DNA of 64,000 nt from Vitellaria paradoxa (GCA_019916065.1 CM034244.1:33107433-33171432), one strand, 5' to 3'; numbered from the stretch's first letter, positions 49,801-60,739 are shown. Program-made: numbers and translations. Notes: generated by a model not told the origin, from the sequence alone.

Positions 49801-52800
49801 ATAACCTTTTTGTGTGCAAGAGTATCCCAAAAACAGACACTTACGGGAGCGGGGTGATAATTTATCAAGACCTGGATCAAGAATATGAACAAAGGCAACA
49901 CAACCAAAAATGCGAGGGGGAAGAGAAAAAAGTTAACGACCTGGATAAAGGATAGAGAAAGGAGATTGGTTTGATAAGACTGGTGTAGACACTCGATTAA
50001 TGAGGTAACAGGCAATAAGAACAGCATCTGCCCAAAAAGGCTTGGGAACATGCCTCTGGTACATCAAAGTGTGTGCAACATCTAACACATAACGATGTTT
50101 ATGCTCAGCAACACCATTTTGCTGAGAAATTTGAGGGCAAGTTGTTTGATTGATAATTCCCTTTTCAAAACAAAAAGTAGCCACAACAGTTTGAACATAT
50201 TCCAAAGCATTATCAGATCGAAAAATTTTGATTTTCTTATCAAACTGAGTAGAAATTTCATTATAGAAACAAGAAAAGATAGAAGGTAATTCAGTTCTTT
50301 GTTTCATTAAAAAAATCCAAGTCATACAAGAAAAATCATCAATAAATAGAACAAAGTAAAGAAATCCATTAACACTTTTAACTCGGGAGGGTCCCCAAAC
50401 ATCAGTGTGAATGACAGCAAAAGACTCAGACTCACGACTATTGAGACGCCTAGAAAAAGCACTACGGCGATGCTTGCCAAACTGACAAGTCTCACACTCT
50501 AAACTAGAGACAGAACTCAAATTTGGCACAATAAGTTTTAATCTAGCTAAAGACGGATGACCAAAACGACAATGCCACTGAAGTGGAGAGAGAGTAGTGT
50601 GGAAAGCAGCAGATGGCAAGTGGTCTGGAGTGCGATCACAATCGAGATAGTAAAGCCCATCCTTCTCATGCCCCGAACCAATCGTCTTCTTCGTCTTGAG
50701 ATCCTGAAAGACACAAGAGTTTGAAAAAAAGGTTATGGAGCAATTTAAAACCTTGGTTAATTGACTCACAGACAGTAAATTAAAGGGAAATTGAGACACA
50801 TAGAGACTAGAATATAAGTTTAGAGATGATAGGGGATGAAGAGTCCCTCTACCAGACACAGGACGATAAGAGCCATCGACTAAGACAATATTATGATCAA
50901 TATCACTGAGATTAGAAAATAGGGAGGAATTACTAGACATATGCGAACTGGCTCCTGAATCAATAATCCAGGATGGAGAAAAGAGGCCACAAGAGCTGGG
51001 TTACCTGAGCTTGCCAGAGTGGCAGTAGAAGTAGAAGGAGTAGAAACACGCAATGACTGAATAAGCTCCTGAAGTTGAGATGCGCTCAAAGTGTATGTCT
51101 CCTGAGAATCAGATGTGGAAGTACCATTGGGAGCCACTGAAGGTTGTGTAGAATTTTGATCACCAACATAATGTGCCTGATCTGGTTTGCCATACTTCTT
51201 CCAACAGAAGGGTTCTGTATGATTTGTTCCCCCACAAAAGTTACACTTACGATCGCCTCTATTATTAGCAAGTTTGCCACTACCTCTAGATCCACCACGA
51301 GTATTCTTTCCACCACGAGATCCACGAGAAGAACGACCATGATTGTGATGACTAACAAGGGCAGATGAATCAATAGTTGACGCTGGTTGATCACTGGCAG
51401 AATAATGACTGCCTAAGGACGATCTCTGTATGCGAGCATAGGCACTAGCAGCAGTAGGTAAAGTCTCGCTTGCTAGAATATGATCCTTAAATCCTCTTAG
51501 AGCAGGATTAAGTCCAGATAGAAAATTAGCAATCATAAATTCTTCCCAGTATTTCTTCTGTTGTGCCAAATCAGTGCTAAAAGGCTGATACTGCAACAAT
51601 TGTTCCCATAAACTCTTCAAGTGGCTATAATACTCTGATAATGATCTTTCTCCTTACTTTGCAAAAAACATTTGCTCGTATATTTCATAAACCCAAGAAA
51701 TATTGCTCCTTTGTGAGTAAGATTCAGCAAGACAGTCCTATATCTTTTTAGAAGAATCACAAAATTCAACAGTAATGGCAACAGTATCCTCCAGACTGTG
51801 CCACAGGAGGCCCATCACAATCGCATCCTCACTCATCCAAATAGAATATTTAGAATCATTGGAGGGTGGCGGTTCATCAGTAATATATTGCAGTTTTCCT
51901 TTTCCTCGAAGAAAGGTTTTAACTGCATGTGCCCAACTCAGATAGTTATCACCATTTAGTTTCTTTGGTGTAATGAAACGAGGAACGTCATCTGCTTTAA
52001 GAAAGATTGATTGGGGCAAGAATTGTTCAGATGAAGACTTCGAATCTGACATCCTTAATAACAATAATAATTCAAACTAGTATAGGAGCCTTCGAAAAGA
52101 ACAAGAGAAACACAATAGCCGATTAATCAAAGACGGCAAGCAAAAAACAAGATCAACCAACAATAAAGGCTGAACAATAGCAGATCTGAAAAAAAACAGA
52201 GAGAACCAAAGGTTTTTTTTTTTTTTTTTCTCAGCGTCAACAATTGCGAAGGCTCCAACGGATGTCGATCTCAACAAATCAACAGAGGATAAACAAGAAG
52301 GCCAGTGCTTTACATCAGGCAACTGCCGTCAAAAAGGCCGGTGAGGCTCCGGGAAGCCACGCGCCGAAGAAAGCGAGGCGCGTGAGAACCTGAGCAGTAG
52401 CGACAGTAGCGCGTGAGGGCGCGTCTGGCCTCCTCCGGCAACGATGTTAGGCCGATGCTCGCCGGCGGTAGGCGACTCTCCCGGTGTGGTTGAATTCCAA
52501 CTTCGATGGACAGAAGTTGATCAACTGCGAGGAACAGTTGCGGGTGAAGACAGACGACCAACTAGGGTTTTTTTTTTTTTTTTTTTCTTTGGGATCAGAA
52601 TTGCTCTGATACCATGTTGAGAATTAGAATAAGAGAATAAGAGGAGGTTGAATAAATCTTCCCCCTCCTCAGTGTTGTATTTATAGATAAAAAAAAATCC
52701 TACAATCAATTATGGAATTACAAAGAAATATGGAAATAGAAATCACACGTAATAGTTATCACTACAAGAAAGGAAACTAGAATAAAATCCAATTCTTATA

Positions 52801-52998
52801 TATTCTAACAGGTAGCAGTATCAGAAATAGTATAATATTCAAATCTGATTCATGAAATAACATTATCATTTAATGTTTAAAGTTGTAAGCATAAAAGTTC
52901 TGTTCATTTCTTCAGAAATTTAAAATTTTGTCTGTAAATTTTCAGAAGAATCAAGTATGATTATCCAGTTAATGTAATCTAGAAAGTTCTGCCTATGG

Positions 52999-53037
<39 letters not shown>

Positions 53038-56000
53038 TAACTTCACAGCATTCTGGTTTATAATGATACCACTCTATCCACTCAAAGCAAAAGATTTTGA
53101 CGTTAAAAACAGAAGATAAATCAAGCATAGAAGGAAAGAAATAAGCTAAGGGGAGAGAGGGGGGGGAAGCCAAAGAGGGGAGTGAAAAAATCAATCCGCA
53201 GACTATTCATTATTATTCAATTAATCATAATCTCCATTTGTGGTCTTACTAACGCACAAACTACACCTAAACAAAAAACACAAAGGTACATCAAAAGACA
53301 ATTCCTAGGAGAGAGACCAAGAAGTTAATCTAGGAAGACCAAACACTTTATTCAGAGGGGTTGAATGTCTTAATTCAACTGATGTCCCCATCAATTCTCT
53401 TAGGTCAAGAAGAAATTAGACTCTGTCGAGTTGAAACCATGCACTCCTTTTTTCAATCAGTGGACCATGAACAAAGTGGATAAGCAAAGGACACTTTAGG
53501 GATGAGGCACAGACTTTGACGATAGGGTATAATACAAACAGACAATGGTGCAGTTGCCATTATTAGCAGTGATCGTATAATTGTTCTCAACGAGCTTGAC
53601 AACCTCGTCATATGGAGTAACATTGCAAGGCACAACATTGCTTAAATCAACAAAATCTTTAAGATTATGTTAGAATAGGAAATAGGTTCTTTAATAGTCA
53701 ATATGTTCTTTTAGACAATCTTTAATAGGTTCTTTTGCATTTTTCCTTATGACTAAAACTTCTCCTTGGAGCAATTGATTGACACATGATCAAACCCTTT
53801 CCCATAAAACTGTTAGAATATGAAATAGAATGGGATGTAGATATTTGATTTATTCTCTTTCCTTCTCTTTATAGGATTGCAATCTTTACCTATTATACAA
53901 GCTTCCTCAGTGCATATATACATACATAAACAACCCAATTGGATGTCAAGCCTTTCATTTATTTTTTCATTTTTTGACATAGTATCATAGCAAATATCCT
54001 AAAAGATCTCTCTCTTGTTTCCTTGTGGGTTCTTTTGCCCATATCAAGAAACCCTATTCGTTTGGTTCTTGTGTCTATATCAAGAAACCCAAACAACGTA
54101 ATTTTTCTTCTTTTTAAACTCCAGTCTTCTCCAACCTGCATCTCAGTCATAATTCTAGGAAAGTGCCCTCATCAACCCTGGTGAAGAGCCCAAACCCACA
54201 TTGATCTTCCCACCAATGATATCATTGGTTTGAGATTCCCATCATCGGCAACCTTCATCAACACTGACCTTCATTATCTTCAACAACTACACCAATCAAT
54301 CTTAACCATTACACCAGTTGATAAACGAACCAAGAACCACGTTGGTTGATCACCACACCAGTCAATACAACCCTTGCGGACCATCAACATCAACCTCTAG
54401 TGAACTCAAAACCTACGTTTAGCAACCATCAGTAACCACAGACAATCCATAACCTTTTATTCGACCAACCAATGACCTTGTCTCCCTCCAACCTCAATTC
54501 TTCCAACAAATAATTACTAGAGACTTATTTTTCTCATTAATTTCCTCAAGCAAGCTACACCACCACTGACCCTAAGCCAATTATCACCAACTCTAGAGCA
54601 ACAAGTTCAATCCAGCCTCCAGAGCGACGAGTTAAGTCACGAGTGACGAGTTCAACCTAGCCTGAGAGGGTTGTGACTATACTAACAGTCATGATCTTTA
54701 TATTTTTGGCCATGCTTATAGGAACTGGATCAGAACTTTAGTTTATATAATGTGTCGGCTCTAATACCAATTTGATGTGAAATATAGAAAATAAATCAAG
54801 CATAGAAGCAAAGAAATAAGCTAAGGAGAAAACAAATAACTAAGAGAAAAAAGGAAGCCAAAGAGGGAGGGGAGGGAGGAAATCAATCGGCAAGCCACTC
54901 ATTATTATTCAACTAATCATAATCATCATTCATCATCTTACGAACACAAACTACACATAAATAGGAAACACAAAGGTACATCAAAAAACAATTCCTAGGG
55001 GAGACCAAGAGTTCAATAGGAAGAGCAAAAACTTTAATAAAGGGGGTAAATATCTTAATTCAACTTATTTTTGCATTGTCCATGTGCTAAAAGTCTGTGG
55101 ACTAAATTGCTTTGTTGAGACAAATGAGGAATGGCTATGCCTAAAGGAAAGTGGCCACTTATTTACAATTCGATATTGGGAGAGTAAAGAAGGCTAGAAC
55201 ATTTTGGAACTATGCTATCTTGGTAGAGTTGTGGCTATTATGGAAGTAAAGCAATAAGAGAATATTTGAGGAGAAGAAATGTGATGCTAAGGAGCCATGG
55301 GATGGTGTAAAGAAGTCTTATAGATAGGAGTCTTTTTGGTTGATTTGTCCCTCACCTAAGTATTTCTTGTCCCTGGTTCCCTGTAATCTATTTTCATTTC
55401 AATTAATGAAAGTTTTGTTATTTATCAAAAAAAAAAAAAAGGTCTTAATTCAACTAATGTCCCCATCACATATACCGTTCTTTGCAATTGCCAAAATCAC
55501 ATGCTTTAACCTATGACTTGCATTTTTAGAGCCTTTTGTCCAAAATTATTATTAGTAAAGCAATAAGTGATCAGTCCATCATGAATGAATGCATACATTT
55601 ATTATTCCAAACTTTCTCCTGTTGCACTCTTGCTTATTTTGGCTTGGCTCATAAACTAAACATTTTTGTTTTCAGATGACTTCTAGCTTCCACCATAAAA
55701 TATAGTAAACTTTATCCATGTCTAATAAAGTCATCCAGTTCCTAAGAGCTTATTTATTTGTCCTGATAACCTGGACTAGGTGATGTTAGAACTATCCCAT
55801 TTACAAAGTGGATTACTAGTTATGACTTGGCCTTTATAATCGACTCAACAATCTACAATAGTTAATTTATTTATGAAAATTTACAATTAAATCATCACTT
55901 TCAAAATATAAATATAGAGTTCAAAGTATTCAGAATTTGTTATGTATTATGGACACGGCACGAAATTTGAATCAACTCCTTATGAATTCACATAATATTA

Positions 56001-58507
56001 ATTAGTTTATCCAAAATGGGATAATCACACCGGCGATAGAAAATGGGCCCAATACTATGTCTTCGTAAGTTACAATTATTGAAGTAGTTTTTACTTGTCT
56101 AGCTTACTATTGCAATCCTATGAATGAAATTGCCCAGTCCCCCTCCTTTCCAATCAACTTCCTCCTCATTAAGTATTTATGATAAGAGAAGATGATCGCA
56201 TAAAAGAACGTACAAAAAATATTTTCCCAAAAATGCATACCAATGTGTAACAAATTAAAATTGTCATCTATTCAGCTTCTACTCCTAATTAATTTATTTA
56301 TGCTCAATTATAGGATGTTTATAAGACTAACAGAGTGTTAGTACTAGGAATTAATACTCTCATAAGATGAGTATAGTGGAAATAATGATTCTAATATAGA
56401 TCTGTTGTAATATAAGAAAATATAAAATAAAATATATCCGAAAGAAAGTTATGATGGCAACAATTGAAGAAAAGTTGAGAGAAGGTCAATATGGTTTGGA
56501 CATGTCCAACATAGACCTATAAATACACTAATAAAAAAGAGTGAGTTTATCCAAATAGAAGGAATAAAAATGACAAAAGATAAACCTAAGATTACATAAA
56601 CTGAAATTATGAAGAAATGCCTTATTTCATATAACCTCACCGAAGATATAACTCGTAACAAAAATAAATGGAGGAAGAGGATTTATGCAACCAACCCGAA
56701 CTAATTTGGGACTACGTTTGTTGAGTTGACTTGTATGCTCTTTCTAAGTAAATTATATAAACGACACCAAAAAGTGGGTGCATCAGTGTACACAGAAAAT
56801 ATACATCATCAAACTGTGCCCCAAAAAAACTCCCTATATTCTTACAAAATAGTAAATTCTATAAACAACACCAAAAAGTGGGTGCATCGGTGTACACAAA
56901 AAATATACATCATCAAACTGTGTCCTAAAAAAACTCCCTATATATCCTTACAAAATATACATAAAACTATGCCCTAAAAAACTCCATATATTTTTACAAT
57001 AATATAAAAGTGCCGAAAAATTAAAAAGTTACAAATTGAAAAACAAAGACAATCCTCCATTAACCAAGAGAAAAGAAGGGAAACAAAAACTACTCCATTT
57101 GAGAAAGAATACTACACTTGTCTTCAAAAGTTCTCTTATTCCTCTTTCCACAAACACCACATCAATCATTAAAGGATGGAACTTTATTGCCTTGATATTT
57201 GGGGCAATCCCTGCTTCAACATGAAAAGGAAAAAGGTAAAGAAAGATCATTGACTGTCTAAGCCTGAACATATTTGGTACACAACATCGCAACCAAAACA
57301 AAGGCTATGCTTCAAAGCATTCTAGATACAATATAATGAAGTGAGATGTTCCAATCCTTCTTGTGTTCGCTTAACACACAATTCCTACTAAAACTTGCAT
57401 CTCTTCCTCAGATTGTTCTAATATTTTACCCTGGAAATACTTCAAACTTTAGTGATATTTAATTGGGAACGCTTTTCTAATTCTTTAATTTGTCCAACCA
57501 GTCAACGCCCCAGCATACATATCCTTAATTGTAACTTCTAGACGGAGGTTCATCCTTAAACCCAACATATTACTTTCCAGTGGTTGTAATAGGTTATTAA
57601 TCTCTAACAATTCAAATTTAAAACCTGTCTACTCTTTTCCTCTGTAAAGAAGTAACTCTTCTATTACTTTAATCTTTCAAACATAATTACTATAAGAATG
57701 GACCTTGCTCAAATTTCCTGTGCAGATGCATAGCAATTGCAGAGCATAACCCAGGATGCCTTCTGGTAAATCTAGAATGAATAAACCACAATTGTAAAAA
57801 TTTAATTACGACACCAAGTAAAATTCTAAGATCAATCAAACCACATGCACACTTAGCAACACTAGATCAAAAAAATCACGCTATTCAAGATCAAAATCCA
57901 AGTATATGTAGTAAATCAATGACAAACACAAATGTACAAAAACAAATCTAAAGGAGGGGAAAATATATACCTTAGTGAAGATCCCAACACCGCACTCCAT
58001 GGCGACCTTGGCCAGGAAGAGATCATCAGCCAACAAGCGCTCCTTGAACCCACCAAACTGAAGCAGCCACCGGAACAGCGGCGACTCCTCAAGCTCAAAG
58101 TACCTCAGAACTATGGATCCCGGTATTCTACCACATTCGATTGCCGCCGCCAAGTCCTTTGGAATGCTGTCCAACGACCGCCCCATCTCCGCCAACGCCA
58201 GAATGGCCTCCTCCTTGTTCGGCTTGAATCCCTCCTCCTCGGGCTCTTCCCCGCCGCCGCCGCCGCCACCTCCAGCGCCGCCCGAGCCTTGCCCATTTCC
58301 GCCGTCATTGCTATCGCCGCCGGAAAACACCAAAACTGGTCGCTTAAGGTTGTGATTCGATCGCCAGGTAAGAGTGGCAGCGGAGGTGGTGGTGGGGACG
58401 GTTACGGTGAATGGCAGCGGTGATTGTGGGTATGATAAACGGTTGAGATCGAGCCTCGTGACACCGAAAGACCGACTGGAATGTGTGAAACCCGTGGCGA
58501 TCGACAT
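37849..58507 (-). CDS. RETICULATA-RELATED (DUF3411) chloroplast protein, RER3/RER4-like, 8 exons
   Basis: Exons on the minus strand: 58507-57971, 46384-46317, 45787-45656, 45544-45491, 45382-45338, 40617-40478, 38142-38017 and 37903-37849, all with GT/AG sites, giving about 385 codons. The N-terminus is Ser/Thr-rich like a plastid transit peptide and is followed by a Gly-rich stretch. Then come LALAEMGRSLDSIPKDLAAAI, FRWLLQFGGFKERLLADDL, MECGVGIFTK, TAAEYERRRENF, FADVVMAIIADFMLVYLPAP, NCPDNAFQ, VAYGVYMAVSSNLRYQ, VIEQRILEPLLHQHK and WVDYARWVGIQKAQ. The DUF3411 family acts in the plastid envelope; RETICULATA mutants have reticulate leaves through altered mesophyll. Oddity: exon 2 is 68 nt where 69 are needed. 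A base is missing from a T run (minus strand ACTTTTTAACG), which shifts the frame. All other exons are intact, so this is either a sequence error or recent inactivation. Intron 1 is 11.6 kb because of retroelements. Confidence 0.88.
38866..39018 (+). mobile_element. Diverged Au-like SINE in intron 6 of the RETICULATA-RELATED gene
   Basis: Contains gggtgcctggagcaa (box A position), attggttcgaaccct (box B), aaaacaacctatg and gtaaggctgagtaca, in the order of the Au SINE at 11795. The tail gccttgtgcattgag is also of Au type. The target duplication is not clear. Confidence 0.6.
39640..40340. other. Unexplained GC-richer patch in intron 6
   Basis: This part of the intron is less AT-rich than its surroundings, with a TATA-like tttatataagg at about 39886 and an open frame of 110 codons (39859-40188) without recognisable features. 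It begins with a (GT)n/T/G run. It may be part of an LTR or other element, but no repeat ends or second copy were found. Confidence 0.3.
42180..43087. mobile_element. Possible hAT-like non-autonomous element in intron 5
   Basis: The right edge, reversed, reads TAGGGGCGTACATGGG, which resembles hAT MITE tips. Inside both flanks are many gaacc/ggttc and aacccgaa motifs in both orientations. The matching left tip was not found, so boundaries and class are uncertain. Confidence 0.35.
47571..47765 (-). repeat. 3' LTR of the complete copia element
   Basis: Minus strand starts TGTTAGAATAT and ends TCTCAACA. It differs from the other LTR by three substitutions and one base in an A run, so the insertion is young relative to the other elements here. 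Confidence 0.95.
47773..50975 (-). pseudogene. copia pol: protease, integrase, reverse transcriptase, RNase H (interrupted)
   Basis: The protease motif DSGAS lies at about 50955, in a frame different from gag. Integrase (to 49933) has the HHCC zinc region (HCRFGH...CETCQFGKH), Asp in VIHTDVWGP and IFRSDNALEY, and Glu in NGVAEHKHR. A TAA at about 49930 ends this frame. Reverse transcriptase (49830-48145) includes WVYTVKYLPDG, YSETFSPVARL, QLDIKNAFFHGEL, the YVDD box and DLGRLRYFLGIEI. RNase H (to 47773) shows ADWTG, SSAEAEYRAM and HIEVDCHFIRD. Just before SSAEAEYRAM two small frame changes about 30 bases apart leave a TAA. The breaks mean the element cannot make its own full polyprotein. Confidence 0.92.
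50880..52052 (-). pseudogene. copia gag with zinc knuckle, two internal stops
   Basis: Starts at ATG 52052 (MSDSKSSSEQ), 551 bases inside the 5' LTR. It carries LNGDNYLSWAHAVKTFLRGK, typical of copia gag, and, after a Gly/Arg/Ser-rich stretch, a CX2CX4HX4C knuckle (CNFCGGTNHTEPFC). A TAG at 51735-51737 and a TAA at 51654-51656 stand where Trp and Gln are expected. A further frame change separates gag from protease. Confidence 0.88.
52603..52614 (-). promoter_or_regulatory. Primer-binding site (initiator-Met tRNA)
   Basis: The minus strand TGGTATCAGAGC is directly next to the 5' LTR. It is the standard copia primer site used to start minus-strand DNA synthesis. Confidence 0.9.
52615..52810 (-). 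repeat. 5' LTR of the complete copia element
   Basis: Same TG...CA sequence as 47571-47765, with three substitutions and one extra A. Followed by the target duplication ggtag. Confidence 0.95.
53495..53665 (-). other. Short open patch inside the non-autonomous LTR element, possible captured gene fragment
   Basis: The minus strand reads about 50 codons without a stop, including NVVPCNVTPYDEVVKLV and YTITANNGNCTIVCLYYT, with codon-like composition unlike its surroundings. No family is recognised. Non-autonomous LTR elements sometimes carry host gene pieces, so it is recorded. Confidence 0.3.
55066..55442 (+). mobile_element. 5'-truncated L1-type LINE with poly-A tail and 13-bp TSD
   Basis: It ends with a typical plant L1 tail, aatgaaagttttgttattta followed by tcaaaa and an A run. 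Upstream the frame reads KRIFEEKKCDAKEPWDGVKK, the C-terminal end of ORF2 in plant L1 elements. The flanks tcttaattcaact at 55053-55065 and 55443-55455 are identical. It is inserted in the right LTR of the non-autonomous element. Confidence 0.85.
56445..56735 (+). mobile_element. RTE-type LINE 3' fragment
   Basis: The frame reads WFGHVQHRPINTLIKK, then IQIEG, EIMKKCL, NLTEDITRNKNKWRKRI and FGT. This is the conserved C-terminal tail of plant RTE LINE ORFs (WFGHV-RRP, DL-L-LTED, W---IH--DP). It has stops and frame changes, is 5'-truncated, and lies opposite in strand to the RTE remnant at 59020-60057. Confidence 0.75.
56747..57000 (+). repeat. Tandem repeat, unit about 104 bp, about 2.4 copies
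   Basis: Unit 1 is 56747-56850 and unit 2 is 56851-56955; both contain caaaaagtgggtgcatc, gtgtacaca and tcatcaaactgtg. A third partial unit follows (ataaaactatgccctaaaa). It lies directly after the RTE fragment. Confidence 0.8.
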
Positions 58508-58640
58508 TTTGGCACCACACTCGTTCTTCTGTTCGGCGCTGCAGGATCTCTCTCACTGTCTCTCTTCCCTCTTTCTTTGTCTATATATATATATATATAT
58601 ACACGCATGTATGTGTGGATGTTTGTAAGTGGTAGGTCTT
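58508..58640 (-). promoter_or_regulatory. Proximal promoter of the RETICULATA-RELATED gene
   Basis: A (TA)n run at 58582-58601 lies about 75 bases before the ATG (58507), in TATA position, with a CT/GA-rich leader between them. About 185 bases upstream of the ATG a GC-rich acgcgcgcacg...cgcgtgcac inverted pair (about 58692-58720) may be part of the promoter. Confidence 0.45.
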
Positions 58641-58884
58641 TCCCAGGAGAGAAGACATCAAAGTATAACTCACGTGGAGTTTTGTTTGGTGGACGCGCGC
58701 ACGTCTTCGGCGCGTGCACTTTTCAGGCGGAAGAAGGTATTAAAGTGATTCAATTCTTCAACGGCTGCCAGTTTGACTTCGGAAGATTCGAAGAACCTAC
58801 AAATAAATAATAAAACAAATAATTCAGTAAATAGGCACTACGCAAATTTTTAAGTTTTGTTTTTATTGTAATTTCTGACTCCAA

Positions 58885-58990
58885 TTATAAAAAGTGCATT
58901 TGGTGCACTAAATTTTACTGAAAATTTTTAAAATTTTTTAAAATTATTAAAAATTATTTACTTTTAATTTCACTGTACGAATTATGAATG
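58885..58990 (-). repeat. Short dispersed repeat 'R', copy 7 (partial)
   Basis: Reversed, it contains CATTCATAATTCGTACAGTG, then AAAAGTAAATAATTTTTAAT, the family core; the outer end is lost. Confidence 0.5.
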
Positions 58991-59019
58991 TACACTTAAA
59001 TCAAACCAAACCAAACATT

Positions 59020-60057
59020 TTTAACTAGGTGGGGTCGGTTATATGGATTTGTCGATGTCAATTAGATCTGTTTAGGGTCATATCCTCCGATAGATCTAGG
59101 TAGGTCAGGTCATGTTTAATAGTTTCTTTCCAACTTCTCTTGGGTCTTCCTCTACCTCTCCTACTCCTGGCAATATCCATACTTTCACACCTTCTAACAG
59201 GTGTCTCTGTTGGACGCCTTCTAACATAGCCAAACCATCTTAATCAATTTTTTCTCATTTTATCTTCAATCGGTGCTATTCCTACTTTGTCCCTAATATC
59301 CTCATTCCTAATCCTATCTTTCCTTGTAATCCTACACATCCACCTTAACATCCTCATCTCCGCAACTGCCATCTTCTGACCATGATTATGTTTTACTGCC
59401 CAATACTCTGATCCATACAGCAGCGCTGGTCTAACTGCCACCTTATAATACTTTCCTTTCACCTTGAGGGAGATTTTTCGGTCGCACAAGACCCCTAAAA
59501 TACTTCTCCATTTGGTCCAATCGGCTTGAATCATGTGACTTATATTAGTATCAATCCTTCCATCTTATTGCACCATAGATCTACGGTACCTAAATTTATC
59601 TTTCTCTACAATCTTTTGTGTACCTAAACTTAATTCTATACTACCCGTTATCCTATTTTGACTAAAGTTACATTTCATATATTCCGTCTTGCATCGGCTT
59701 AGTCTAAACCCTTTTGTCTTTAATATTTCCTACCACAATTCTAGTTTAGCATTCACTCCTTCTCTCGTCTCATCTACTAAAATAATATCATCTGCAAATA
59801 GCATACACCACGGCACCTCATTCTAAATATGTCTTGTAATCTCATCCATAATTAAAGCAAACAAGTATGGGTTTAACGCTGAGTCTTGATGTAAACCAAT
59901 CGTGATAGGGAACTCATTAGTCTCTCCACCAGTCGTCTGTATAGATGTCATGGCTCTATCATACATGTCCTTTATCGCCTCAATATATGCGACACACGTT
60001 CCTTTCTTTTCCAATACTCTCCATAGAATCTCCCTAGGAACCCAGTCATATGCCTTC
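59020..60057 (-). mobile_element. RTE-type LINE, 5'-truncated, inactivated
   Basis: The minus strand starts within [14 protein letters not shown] and continues with [27 protein letters not shown] and [18 protein letters not shown] (reverse transcriptase). It then runs to a C-terminal part with RPALLYGSEYWAVK, MRMLRWMCRITRKDRIRNE, WFGYVRRRP and ending near ccccacctagt at about 59030. Several stops and frame changes interrupt it. The tail after the end is a ccaaacc-like A/T-rich repeat. At 60057 it is cut exactly where the next LTR begins. Confidence 0.85.
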
Positions 60058-60738
60058 TGTAAGGTTTAATTTTAGGTGTGACAATTGCGAGCCAATAAAT
60101 ATTTAATATTTATAATTTTCGTATTGAGTCTTTATTGGTCAAGTTGTTCCTCAATGCGAAGATTGACTTTCCATTGAATTGGAAAGTTGATTCATTCCAA
60201 ATATGGTGTAACCGGGATTTGAGCAGTTTATAAATTTCTGAGATATTCGATTTTTATTATGTTTCCATATTGGGAACGAATGGAGCGAATATAAATATTA
60301 TATATTCTGTCAGACCTAATAATCACCTTTGAATAAGAAAAGAAAATACTTTGCGGCGAGGCAATCAAGGGTGTCGAAATTCAAAGAACAACAATTAATT
60401 GTGATTTCAAAGGGTTTGAAGAGTGAAGAACGTCTTTGGGTTCTAGGAGGTTCCGTTCGGGTTCAAGAGCGGAGTCAATCACACGGGTGAAGATTCATTG
60501 CGGGTTCTAGCAAGTAAGAGGTACTTAGACTAGGACGGGATATCGAGTCAAGTCATGTACGGTAAACTCTTGTAATCTTCGATTTTATAGTGGATTGATT
60601 TTTAGGGATAGTCGCCTTATAGACTTGAGGTTTTTACTTAGAAGTGGTTCTAGGGTTTTACCTCGTTAAATCGTGTGCCTCTTTTACTTTCGTTTGTCTA
60701 CGTTTATTTTGAGGCTTTCTCCATATTTTTATTTTTCA
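60058..60738 (+). repeat. 5' LTR of a copia-type element inserted in the LINE
   Basis: It starts tgtaaggtttaatttt directly against the broken LINE and ends tttttca at 60738, before a primer-site-like ttgatatcaaagc. A TATA-like gaatataaatattatata lies at about 60280-60305. The 3' LTR lies outside the window, so a target duplication cannot be checked. Confidence 0.7.
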
Positions 60739-60739
60739 A

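Larger units (their letters stand above)
47571..52810 (-). mobile_element. Complete Ty1-copia LTR retrotransposon with 5-bp TSD, in intron 1 of the RETICULATA-RELATED gene
   Basis: Two LTRs of 195 and 196 bp bound 5240 bp. The flanking 5-mers are both ggtag (47566-47570 and 52811-52815). A perfect initiator-Met primer-binding site (TGGTATCAGAGC, minus strand of 52603-52614) touches the 5' LTR, and a polypurine tract (TTGAGGGGGTG, minus strand of 47766-47776) touches the 3' LTR. Gag, protease, integrase, reverse transcriptase and RNase H are in copia order on the minus strand, the same strand as the host gene. The coding region is broken in several places. Confidence 0.96.
53098..55468 (-). 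mobile_element. Non-autonomous LTR element (LARD/TRIM-like), about 2.4 kb including a nested LINE
   Basis: Direct repeats at 53098-53393 and 54773-55468 both start tga(c/t)gt and end tgtccccatca, so they read as TG...CA LTRs of about 300 bp; the second is split by an L1 fragment. Next to the right copy the minus strand reads TTGGTATTAGAGCC, close to an initiator-Met primer site. The internal 1.4 kb has no gag or pol. The flanking 5-mers do not match, so the target duplication is lost or an end is misplaced. Lies in intron 1 of the RETICULATA-RELATED gene. Confidence 0.7.

Noticed and set aside
56747..57000. The 104-bp tandem repeat as a satellite or centromeric array
   Set aside because: Only about 2.4 units, next to a LINE end; better explained as a local duplication.
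57932..58423. A 163-codon plus-strand frame over exon 1 of the RETICULATA-RELATED gene
   Set aside because: Antisense shadow of a conserved, spliced exon.
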